A DNA stretch of 64,000 bases from assembly GCF_964212655.1 (NCBI RefSeq), contig NZ_OZ156465.1, forward strand, positions 1,612,001 to 1,676,000. Direction: 5' to 3'. Positions 55,585 to 62,774 of the stretch are shown piece by piece. The position numbers and the translations under genes are program-made. The notes below the pieces were generated by a model. The model did not search any database and was not told the DNA's origin. It saw only the letters and a list, made by a program, of their open reading frames with translations. Every line of letters begins with the position of its first letter. Position 1 is the first letter of the stretch. Source of the stretch: Candidatus Thiodiazotropha sp. LNASS1. Lineage in GTDB: Bacteria; Pseudomonadota; Gammaproteobacteria; Chromatiales; Chromatiaceae.

Positions 55585-56295
55585 ATGAAATTATTCAGCA
55601 AGAAAAAAACAACCGGATCTACCGATATGCATCTTCGGGGCTATCCCGCAGATCCGAATACCAACAAATGCCTACTCATGGCTGCAGAAAAGGATATTAG
55701 ACTGAACTGCGAGTTGTTGGATATCGAGGCTGGTGCATGTGAAAGCCCGGAATATCGTCGATTATCACCTTTTGGAAAGGCCCCCTGCCTCAAAGAAGGC
55801 GGGTATGTAGTCAGTGGAATTCAAGCAATATTGGCCTACATGGATGTGCGCGGCGAAGGTGGATCGCTCAATCCGAAAAAAGCAGCGATACTCGGTGAGC
55901 AAAACTACTGGGTTGATGTGGCCGAGAGATTCATTGATCCGAACGTAACCGTTCTTACTTCTAGGCTGAAAAACAATACCGAATCAGCGAATGAAAATGA
56001 TGTGCAAAGCGCCAAAGCGGTAATCGGTGAGGCGATGGATACCCTCGATACCGTACTCTCGGATCGTCGACGATTCATTGCCGGTGACTACTCTTTTGCA
56101 GACATTCACTGGACGGCGGCAGTCCATCTCTGCGTATTAGCCGACCATCAGGATTTAATATCCGACCGACCCAATATCAAACAATGGTATGACAGGGTTA
56201 AGGGTCATACCAGTAAAGTCAGTAAAAAACAGACCTACAGCCATTTAGCGTCACTTGAGGAAATACGCGAAAAACGCCTCAAGTCTGTGGCCTGA
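55585..56295 (+). CDS. GST-like protein, second of three paralogues
   Basis: 236 residues. Thioredoxin-like start MHLRGYPADPNTNKCLLMAA, cis-Pro segment SPFGKAPCLKEG, then a C-terminal helical domain (YSFADIHWTAAVHLC). The usual E-S is replaced (VSGIQAILAYM). C-terminal block SHLASLEEIREKRLKSV matches the other two copies. Pairwise similarity to the other two is moderate, so duplication is old and functions have diverged. It may conjugate or isomerise the oxygenated product with a thiol, or be a structural subunit. Confidence 0.82.
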   Translation: MKLFSKKKTTGSTDMHLRGYPADPNTNKCLLMAAEKDIRLNCELLDIEAGACESPEYRRLSPFGKAPCLKEGGYVVSGIQAILAYMDVRGEGGSLNPKKAAILGEQNYWVDVAERFIDPNVTVLTSRLKNNTESANENDVQSAKAVIGEAMDTLDTVLSDRRRFIAGDYSFADIHWTAAVHLCVLADHQDLISDRPNIKQWYDRVKGHTSKVSKKQTYSHLASLEEIREKRLKSVA

Positions 56296-56322
56296 GCAAC
56301 CCTTAATCATGAGGACATTTAT

Positions 56323-57114
56323 ATGACAGATTTATTCGCTTTTGGCAGCGCAACACAACGCCTGGATGCAGAAGGTCGATATGGGACGGCGGGCGACCTG
56401 AAGAAGACACAGTACGTTATGCAGCTACTCGGCTTTCCCGGTGATGCCGATACTCTGAAAGCGCTTATAGTCGCGGCTGAAAAGGGTATTGAGATCGAGA
56501 GTGGCATCCTGGATATCACCCAAAATATCAATAAATCAGAGGATTATCTGAGTATCTCTCCACTGGGCATAATGCCTGCATTGAAGGAGGCTCACTACCA
56601 GGTTGCCGGTGATTTAGGCATTATCAGTTTCATTGAAGGTCGGGGCTTAGGGAACCGCCTGCCACCGAGAAATGCAGCGGTTTTGGCGGAACAGAACTAT
56701 TGGATCGATATAGCTCGCAGCAATGTCGCCCCTCATGTAAATGCCATCATGGATGAAAAGGTGTTGAAAGCCATGAATGAAAAACCAATTCAAGCAGACA
56801 CTGAAGTCATTGAAACGGCACGCCAAGCCCTTGCTTCACCACTGAATGCACTTGATTCACAGCTTGCCAACAAGGAATTTATCGTTGGCGATTATAGCTA
56901 TGCCGACGTACACTGGACCGCATATGTGCATCTGTTGTGCGTAAGCGGTGAACAGTCACTCATCAGTCAGCGCAACAACCTCAGTCAATGGCTGGAGAGA
57001 ATAAAGCGCCACAAGAGCTTTTCAGGCCAGAATATTGTAGCCTATGATCTCTTGCCGAGCCTGGAAGATATTCAAGCCAAGAACATTAACGATGTGGTTA
57101 TCACTGACTTTTAG
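56323..57114 (+). CDS. GST-like protein, third of three paralogues
   Basis: 263 residues, 27 bp after the second copy, GAGGAC upstream. An N-terminal extension (about 35 residues) precedes MQLLGFPGDADTLKALIVAA; cis-Pro segment SPLGIMPALKEA, then YSYADVHWTAYVHLL and the shared tail AYDLLPSLEDIQAKN. The E-S position reads VAGDLGIISFI. It retains the same DADTLKA segment as the others. All three copies lie in one operon with one monooxygenase, implying a heteromeric or sequential role. Confidence 0.82.
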   Translation: MTDLFAFGSATQRLDAEGRYGTAGDLKKTQYVMQLLGFPGDADTLKALIVAAEKGIEIESGILDITQNINKSEDYLSISPLGIMPALKEAHYQVAGDLGIISFIEGRGLGNRLPPRNAAVLAEQNYWIDIARSNVAPHVNAIMDEKVLKAMNEKPIQADTEVIETARQALASPLNALDSQLANKEFIVGDYSYADVHWTAYVHLLCVSGEQSLISQRNNLSQWLERIKRHKSFSGQNIVAYDLLPSLEDIQAKNINDVVITDF

Positions 57115-57143
57115 TATTCAGCTAACCAGGGCGGGGTATCAGA

Positions 57144-57359
57144 ATGAACACAACCAACCAAGATCTTTTCAAAATCATGCAGGAAAAAAACCTGAGCTGT
57201 AAAGATGTCGCAACAGTGCTCGATGTTCCGCTTGAAACCGTCGAAGCTTGGACATGCTCATCGGAGAGAAACGGAAATCCTCTTCAGATGCCTGAGTTGG
57301 ACCTGCGAATGTTGAAATACAGCTTGATGACGGAGAACACACGCTATCATCTGTTTTGA
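57144..57359 (+). CDS. Small HTH-like protein at the end of the operon
   Basis: 71 residues, starting MNTTNQDLFKIMQEKNLSCK, with a helix-turn-helix-like segment (CKDVATVLDVPLETVEAW) of the XRE/lambda-repressor style. Ends YSLMTENTRYHLF. Short, cytoplasmic. It might be a feedback regulator of the operon. Ribosome site GGCGGGG is modest. The terminator follows 29 bp after the stop. Confidence 0.65.
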   Translation: MNTTNQDLFKIMQEKNLSCKDVATVLDVPLETVEAWTCSSERNGNPLQMPELDLRMLKYSLMTENTRYHLF

Positions 57360-57387
57360 TTCTACGGCTTGTTCATTGCAACCCCCT

Positions 57388-57415
57388 AGGCTGTAGAAAT
57401 ACAGCCTTTTTTTAT
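57388..57415 (+). terminator. Rho-independent terminator of the monooxygenase operon
   Basis: AGGCTGTA (57388-57395) pairs with TACAGCCT (57400-57407) around GAAA, followed by seven Ts. Textbook form. It marks the right end of the block that begins at the haemoglobin gene. About 100 bp further right GGGCCTGTCGAAATACTGAT (57511-57530) resembles one end of the repeat family. Confidence 0.95.
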
Positions 57416-57546
57416 CACCTCCTGTTCTATAGCAGCTTGCATACTGTGGGTGAAGGTGTGCGACAATATCGACAGCTTGCTTATCGAGGGACAGCATCAA
57501 ACGCTGCAGGGCCTGTCGAAATACTGATGCCAGAGGAGGCTAACGG

Positions 57547-58656
57547 TCACTCGGCCGGGTAGGCGAGCTCCAACTGGCGATAGATTTCGTCGCTGAAATC
57601 CGCACTGTTCGCATCGAGCCTGGCCAGGATCTCCGCCAGGTGTTCGTTGTCTTCGCGTCCATTCCACATCTTGATATAGCTACCCTCCTTATAGCCATGA
57701 TCCTGGCGGAAAAAATTGAGCACATTCTTACCCACGTAGGTCTTGAAGAGCTCGTCGAAACCCAGCTCGGCCGCCTGCATAACAGCCGCGAAATGGCTGA
57801 TGTCAGCGGATTGTGTCTGAATGCTGGCCATCGCCAGCTGCTCGATGGAAGTCCTGAAATCAACCGCCTCAGAGGGTTCACCCAATCCCTTCATGGCCAG
57901 TTCCGCGGCCTCCTCGAGGGTGGTGTTATGCAGGATCAGGTCACTCAGGGCAAAGTGCCAGATATCGACGATCTCCAGGTGGACCTGTTGCATGTCGGGC
58001 TTCTGATGTTTCCACCACTTCCAGCCATAGTGGTCGAGCATTTCGGCACACTCGGTCCAGATTGCCCGGTACCAGGGATAGCCCGCATCCAGCCAGTCGC
58101 TGTTCACCTTGCGGTTCATGGCATCCTGCAGTTCAAGCATGGTTAGGATTTTCTGTTTCATATTGGTCTTCTTTTCGTTGAGCAAATCGTCAAGCAGGGT
58201 CACCACCGTCTCCACATAATCGGGGCAGCGGGTTTTAAACAGATCCAGTGCTTTTGCCTGCTGATACTCCTCCGCGATACTCAGATCCTTCTCCAGCAGC
58301 TGCTTGCACCGGCTGCTGCCGTGGCGTTCGATAAAACGTTCCTGCAGCTGTCGGGTCGCCACATAGGTCGCCTCCTTGGCATCAGGCTCCTCCCGTGTCT
58401 TGGGCCCCAACTCCAGACCCAGCACCAGCGCCGCGCCGGTGAGGGTACCACAAACATCCCCCATGCGGCCTACACCGCCGCCGAGACCGGAGGCGATACG
58501 CATCGCCAGACTCTCGTCGAGATCGTAACGATCGGCAAACGAGGTCAAGACCGCCTGGGAGCAGTTACAGCCATCACAGAAGCGCTCGACGGCAACCTTG
58601 GTCCTGTCAGCCACCTGACAGACCTGCTTTAGTGTTGATTGTTTGTCGGACATCAT
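57547..58656 (-). CDS. Fusion of a CGCxxGCC-family redox protein with a dimeric dUTPase
   Basis: 369 residues from ATG 58656; a weak ribosome site leaves the start open (frame open to 58755). Part 1 (about 1-160): C_GCxxG_C_C protein with FCDGCNCSQAVLTSF and GLGGGVGRMGDVCGTLTGAA, a family thought to hold a metal or redox cysteine cluster. Part 2 (about 170-369): all-alpha dUTPase of the dimeric MazG-like type with YPWYRAIWTECAEMLDHYGW, WWKHQ and LEIVDIWHFALSDLI acidic metal ligands. At the joint reads KKTNMKQKILTMLELQDAMN, where a separate dUTPase would start. No stop lies between, so the fusion is real in this sequence. dUTP hydrolysis would spare DNA from uracil. Confidence 0.85.
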   Translation of the reverse strand: MMSDKQSTLKQVCQVADRTKVAVERFCDGCNCSQAVLTSFADRYDLDESLAMRIASGLGGGVGRMGDVCGTLTGAALVLGLELGPKTREEPDAKEATYVATRQLQERFIERHGSSRCKQLLEKDLSIAEEYQQAKALDLFKTRCPDYVETVVTLLDDLLNEKKTNMKQKILTMLELQDAMNRKVNSDWLDAGYPWYRAIWTECAEMLDHYGWKWWKHQKPDMQQVHLEIVDIWHFALSDLILHNTTLEEAAELAMKGLGEPSEAVDFRTSIEQLAMASIQTQSADISHFAAVMQAAELGFDELFKTYVGKNVLNFFRQDHGYKEGSYIKMWNGREDNEHLAEILARLDANSADFSDEIYRQLELAYPAE

Positions 58657-58783
58657 CTTGATCGCAATGGAAAGAGTGGTAACGCTGAACCAGTTCACAC
58701 TCAAGGTCAAGTCCGGAGCTTCAATCACGCGAGGCATATCCAGCAATAATCTCAAGCTGGACGATGTATTGCTGTCTCTACGC

Positions 58784-59764
58784 TCAGTCAGGCAGAAGCA
58801 GCGTGCTGCCCCTGGTCATACGTGACTCGAGAGCCTGGTGAGCCCTCGCCGCCTCCCTGAGTGGATACTCCTGGGCAATCTCCAGCTTGATCTCTCCCCC
58901 CAGGATCGCATCGAACAGCGCGCCTGAGCTCTGCAACAGCTGCTCCCTGGTCCTGGTGTAGTCGAAGAGCGTGGGGCGGGTCAGGTAGAGGGAACCCTTG
59001 GCGCTCAGCTGGGTGATATCGAAGGACGGCACCTTTCCGGATGCCTGACCGAAAGAGACCAGGGTTCCGCGGGGCGCCAACACAGAGAGGGATGCCTGGA
59101 AGGTATCCTTTCCCACCGAGTCGTAGACCACCGGGACACCGTCGCCGTCAGTAATTGCCCGGACCCGGTCCACGATATCCTCGCTGCGGTAGTTGATGAT
59201 GTGGTGGCAACCAAGATTACGCACCACTTCCGCTTTCTTCTCACTGCCGACGGTAGCGATGACTTCAGCACCGAGTGCCAGCGCCCATTGGCAGAGTAGT
59301 TGCCCCACGCCGCCCGCAGCCGCATGGACGAGTATGGTCTCTCCCGCCTGCACCGGGTAAGTTCGCCGAATCAGGTACTCAGCCGTCATGCCCTTGAGCA
59401 TCATCGCCGCAGCCTGCCTCTCACCGATACCTTCAGGCAGTTTGATCAATCGCTCAGCGGGAAAATTCCGAGACTCCGCATAGGCACCCAAGGGACCGCC
59501 CGCATAGGCTACCCGATCACCCGGCGCAAACTCCGTAACACCCTCCCCTACCGACTCCACGGTGCCCGCCGCCTCGAGTCCTGGAATAAAGGGAAGCTTC
59601 CCTGCGGGGTAGAGACCGGTGCGATGATAGACATCGATGAAGTTGAGCCCGACGGCGCTATGTTTTATGCGCACTTCACCAGAAGCGGGTTTGGCGAGTT
59701 GAACCTCCTGCCATTGCAAGGTATCGCTACCGCCATATTCATAGACCATTAATGCATGGTTCAT
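58784..59764 (-). CDS. qorA: Quinone oxidoreductase, zeta-crystallin type
   Basis: 326 residues of an MDR-family NADPH:quinone reductase. Features: SAVGLNFIDVYHRTGLYP, the NADPH motif LVHAAAGGVGQLLCQWALAL (about residues 144-163), VVYDSVGKDTFQASLSVLAP and GTLVSFGQASG. Lacks zinc ligands, as usual. A one-gene unit, probably one-electron quinone reduction or detoxification. Confidence 0.9.
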   Translation of the reverse strand: MNHALMVYEYGGSDTLQWQEVQLAKPASGEVRIKHSAVGLNFIDVYHRTGLYPAGKLPFIPGLEAAGTVESVGEGVTEFAPGDRVAYAGGPLGAYAESRNFPAERLIKLPEGIGERQAAAMMLKGMTAEYLIRRTYPVQAGETILVHAAAGGVGQLLCQWALALGAEVIATVGSEKKAEVVRNLGCHHIINYRSEDIVDRVRAITDGDGVPVVYDSVGKDTFQASLSVLAPRGTLVSFGQASGKVPSFDITQLSAKGSLYLTRPTLFDYTRTREQLLQSSGALFDAILGGEIKLEIAQEYPLREAARAHQALESRMTRGSTLLLPD

Positions 59765-60085
59765 TGGAATCCCCTTTTTGATGGATACACTCCGCGAGCC
59801 TCAAAAGCCCCAACTGGATCGCAAATACAACTGTATATTAAGCACTCATAAGGATTAGTCATGTCAGTAAAACAGTGCCCCTTCAAATCCAGCCAATCGA
59901 TCAGATAACGCATATAACCTGTGATGAGTGTCTATCCACGCCGGATTGGGACAGGCTATGATACTGGGCGCTCTTGAAGGGCGTCTGCAGGCCAGCTGTG
60001 TAACAGGTCGCAAATAAGATTTCGATAATCAGACCCAGCATCTGGCGATGCCGCATAACTGATAATTTTAGCCTGGAATGATGCA
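59765..60085. other. Intergenic region between divergent genes, no gene seen
   Basis: About 320 bp containing the promoter side of the quinone reductase and the upstream flank of the unknown gene at 60086. A possible 61-codon frame on the reverse strand has no ribosome site. No repeats were identified. Confidence 0.45.
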
Positions 60086-60775
60086 ATGGAAATTCTACCC
60101 AAAAGGATCTATGAGATTCTCAAGGAAAAAGGCGTTTCTTCTATACTGCATGCAAACAGTGTTGAGAATGCCTGTCTTTTCTTAAGAAATCGATGCTTGA
60201 TGTCACGTGAAACCATTGAAAAACTCAGCTCACAAAAGAGATCACCGAAACCAAGCCACAATAGCAACAACTATAGTATCTGGAACGATATTTTCACCGA
60301 CTCCATAGACCTGCATAAACAGGCCAATAGTGTGCATAACTACGGCCCGGTGCTGCTGGAGCTTGATACCGAAATAATCAAAAACACCTATACGGGAAAG
60401 GTTTGGGTGACAAAAAGCAATCCCACGACATGGGATACAAACACATCGCACGAAAGAAAATGGTTTGTCTCGGTGAATGACCTGGAAGACAGCTTTCATT
60501 ACGGGAGCCTTGATCACATGATTGTGTTTCGCCACTGCGGAGGAAAGCTGCCGATACTCGGTCATCTCAACAGGGTGGTACTCGACGATCCAAGGCTACA
60601 GACAGAAAGGTACCGGATTGACTACTTCAGCATGGCATTCGGTGCCTTGATGCTTGCCATGAAAGAGGGTGGTTTAGAAGTACCCATTGAAAAGAGAACC
60701 TGCAATCAAGGGTGCAGTTGTTTGGATAGCTACAGAAACGGTAAATCTGAACCCGAGAAGATGTTTACCCTGTAG
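60086..60775 (+). CDS. Unknown protein with cysteine cluster
   Basis: 229 residues. The start segment IYEILKEKGVSSILHANSVE, then NACLFLRNRCLMSRE, resembles in pattern the His-and-Arg N-terminal region of DarT-like or other small ADP-ribosyltransferases, but this is only a loose resemblance. The middle has GPVLLELDTEIIKNTYTGKV and WVTKSNPTTWDT, and the tail has a cysteine cluster CNQGCSCLD. No membrane segment. The gene stands alone, convergent with the ArsR-rhodanese gene 19 bp away. Could be a toxin- or defence-type enzyme; function unassigned. Confidence 0.6.
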   Translation: MEILPKRIYEILKEKGVSSILHANSVENACLFLRNRCLMSRETIEKLSSQKRSPKPSHNSNNYSIWNDIFTDSIDLHKQANSVHNYGPVLLELDTEIIKNTYTGKVWVTKSNPTTWDTNTSHERKWFVSVNDLEDSFHYGSLDHMIVFRHCGGKLPILGHLNRVVLDDPRLQTERYRIDYFSMAFGALMLAMKEGGLEVPIEKRTCNQGCSCLDSYRNGKSEPEKMFTL

Positions 60776-60793
60776 CCAAACAGCACGCTTGTG

Positions 60794-61453
60794 TCACTTC
60801 TCCACCGGCAATCCCTCTAACATCCACTCCGGCAGCCCACCCTCCAGACGGTGAGCCGTCAATCCCTTCTGTCTCAGCTTGGCCACGGCATCGAAGGCAA
60901 GTACACAATGCGGGCCACGGCAGTAGGCCACGACTTCACGCTCAGGATTCAGTTTATCCAGATGCGTCTCCAGTTCATGAAGCGGGATGTTTATGGCGCC
61001 CGGCAGATGTCCCGATTCATACTCCTCGCTGGGACGTACATCCAATACCGTGACCAGGCCCTGTTTAGCGCGCTCAAGCAATTCGCTGGCGGGTATGGGC
61101 TCCAGACTGTCCTTGACCTTCAGATAGTCATCCACAAGACGGTCCACCTCGGCCAATCGGCGTTCCGCCACTTCTCGCAACGATGCGAGCAGGGATGAGA
61201 CATCCATGCCACTCAATCGGTAGAAAACCTTGTGCCCTTCCTTGCGGTTAGTCACCAGGCCTGCCTGGCGCAGTTGCTGCAGGTGCTGCGAGGTGTTGGC
61301 CACTGTCAACCCCGATACCTGGGCCAGGGCATCCACGCTGCGTTCGCCCTGGGCCAGAAACTCCAGCAGCTCCAGCCGGTAACCGTTGCTCATCGCCTTT
61401 GCGACCCGGGAAAATTCATTGAACAGATCGTGCTTGAAGTGCGTGCTTGACAT
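60794..61453 (-). CDS. ArsR-family regulator fused to a rhodanese domain
   Basis: 219 residues from ATG 61453 behind TTGGAG. N-terminal winged helix: RVAKAMSNGYRLELLEFLAQ, LTVANTSQHLQQLRQAGLVT and GHKVFYRLSG (about residues 10-90). C-terminal rhodanese domain: VTVLDVRPSEEYESGHLPGA and the active-site VVAYCRGPHCVLAFDAV with the persulfidable Cys (about 186). Related two-domain proteins sense persulfide or sulfane sulfur. It represses or activates through the palindrome at 61474, probably controlling itself and the divergent sterol-desaturase/DsrE genes. Confidence 0.9.
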   Translation of the reverse strand: MSSTHFKHDLFNEFSRVAKAMSNGYRLELLEFLAQGERSVDALAQVSGLTVANTSQHLQQLRQAGLVTNRKEGHKVFYRLSGMDVSSLLASLREVAERRLAEVDRLVDDYLKVKDSLEPIPASELLERAKQGLVTVLDVRPSEEYESGHLPGAINIPLHELETHLDKLNPEREVVAYCRGPHCVLAFDAVAKLRQKGLTAHRLEGGLPEWMLEGLPVEK

Positions 61454-61473
61454 ATTGGCTCCAATGGACTTCA

Positions 61474-61499
61474 ATTATTCAAGAGATCTATTGAATAAT
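61474..61499. promoter_or_regulatory. Operator for the ArsR-rhodanese regulator
   Basis: ATTATTCAA-GAGATCTA-TTGAATAAT, a perfect 9+9 inverted repeat with an 8-bp centre, between the divergent ArsR-rhodanese gene (starts 61453) and the sterol-desaturase-like gene (starts 61548). It matches the AT-rich palindromes bound by ArsR/BigR-type repressors. Confidence 0.85.
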
Positions 61500-61547
61500 A
61501 GAAATATAAAAAATTATAGCAGAAAAGGCATTGGAGGATAGCTGATC

Positions 61548-62390
61548 ATGAATTGGAATGAGTGGGTACTCGGCAACGAACTCCCGATCCGTCTGATTTT
61601 CTTTTTCGGCGTGTTTGCGATCATCGCTCTGTGGGAGATCCACTCGCCGCGCCGTCAGCTCACTGTTTCCAAGGGGGCGCGCTGGATCAACAATCTCGGG
61701 CTTGTCGCGCTCAATACAGTGATTCTGCGCCTGCTCTTCCCGGCAGCCGCGGTGGGCGTGGCGCTCCTCGCCCAGAAACAGGGCTGGGGACTACTCAACT
61801 ACGTTGCGATCCCTTTTCCGCTCTCGGTCATCATCGCCGTGGTGGCGATGGATTTCGTCATCTACCTGCAACATGTCATGGTCCACGCCGTTCCCCTGCT
61901 CTGGCGCCTGCATCGGGTGCACCATGCCGACCTCGACTACGACGTCACCACCGGCGCACGCTTCCATACCATTGAGATTATCCTCTCCATGCTGATCAAG
62001 ATGGCTACCATTATTTTGCTTGGTCCACCGCTTGTGGCGGTGGTGATTTTCGAGATTCTGCTCAATGCCACCGCAATGTTCAATCACGGCAATATCTCGA
62101 TCCCGGAAAGGATCGACCGGGTGTTGCGGCTGTTTGTGGTCACCCCGGACATGCACCGGGTTCATCACTCGGTTCACGCCCCCATGGCCAACTCCAATTT
62201 CGGCTTCAATCTGCCCTGGTGGGATCGCCTTTTCGGCACCTATGTCGCCCAGCCCCCTGAAGGGCATGTGGAGATGGAGATCGGCCTGAACGAGTTTCGC
62301 GACCCGCAACAGGTGGACAGGCTCCCGGGCATGCTGATGCTGCCGTTTGTGCGCGAGCTGGGTGAATACACCATCAACCGGCGCTGGTGA
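61548..62390 (+). CDS. Sterol desaturase/fatty acid hydroxylase-family membrane protein
   Basis: 280 residues, GGAGG upstream. Membrane helices and the histidine boxes of the family: VIYLQHVMVHAVPLLWRLHR (HxxxH), VHHADLDYDVTTGARFH (HxxHH-type) and DMHRVHHSVHAPMANSNFGF. Diiron oxygenase-like; bacterial members of this type have little known function and often sit near sulfur genes. Divergent from the ArsR-rhodanese gene and behind its operator, followed 4 bp later by the DsrE-like gene, so likely sulfur-responsive. Confidence 0.88.
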   Translation: MNWNEWVLGNELPIRLIFFFGVFAIIALWEIHSPRRQLTVSKGARWINNLGLVALNTVILRLLFPAAAVGVALLAQKQGWGLLNYVAIPFPLSVIIAVVAMDFVIYLQHVMVHAVPLLWRLHRVHHADLDYDVTTGARFHTIEIILSMLIKMATIILLGPPLVAVVIFEILLNATAMFNHGNISIPERIDRVLRLFVVTPDMHRVHHSVHAPMANSNFGFNLPWWDRLFGTYVAQPPEGHVEMEIGLNEFRDPQQVDRLPGMLMLPFVRELGEYTINRRW

Positions 62391-62394
62391 TTCC

Positions 62395-62739
62395 ATGCAC
62401 ATCCTCATCATTTTGAACGATCCCCCGTACGGCACCGAGCGCAGCTATAACGGACTGCGCCTGGCCAAGGCGCTTGGCAGGGAAGAGGCCAGAGTCACGT
62501 TATTCCTTCTGGCCGACGCCGTGGTTTGTGCAAACCGCGGTCAGAAAGTACCCCAGGGTTTTTACAACGTGGAGCTGATGCTCAATTCGGTCATCCGTAA
62601 AGGCGAGGTGCTGCTTTGCGCCAGCTGCATGGATGCTCGCGGTGTCGGCGATGACGATCTCGTGGCCGGTGCCCGCCGCAGCAGCATGAAAGAACTGGGT
62701 GAAAAGACGTTGACGGCGGATAAGGTGCTTGTCTTTTAG
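62395..62739 (+). CDS. DsrE-family protein
   Basis: 114 residues from ATG 62395 (MHILIILNDPPYGTERSYNG). DsrE/YchN fold with LRLAKALGREEARVTLFLLA and a conserved Cys region LLCASCMDARG, whose cysteine(s) may carry sulfane sulfur. Starts 4 bp after the preceding gene. A natural partner for the rhodanese-sensing regulator upstream. Confidence 0.85.
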   Translation: MHILIILNDPPYGTERSYNGLRLAKALGREEARVTLFLLADAVVCANRGQKVPQGFYNVELMLNSVIRKGEVLLCASCMDARGVGDDDLVAGARRSSMKELGEKTLTADKVLVF

Positions 62740-62774
62740 TTTTCACGGCAGAAATGCCTCTCCTTGGAGACAGT

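Noticed and set aside
57511-57530. GGGCCTGTCGAAATACTGAT as another solo end of the repeat family
   Set aside because: Only the first eight bases match well; too weak to list as a separate repeat.
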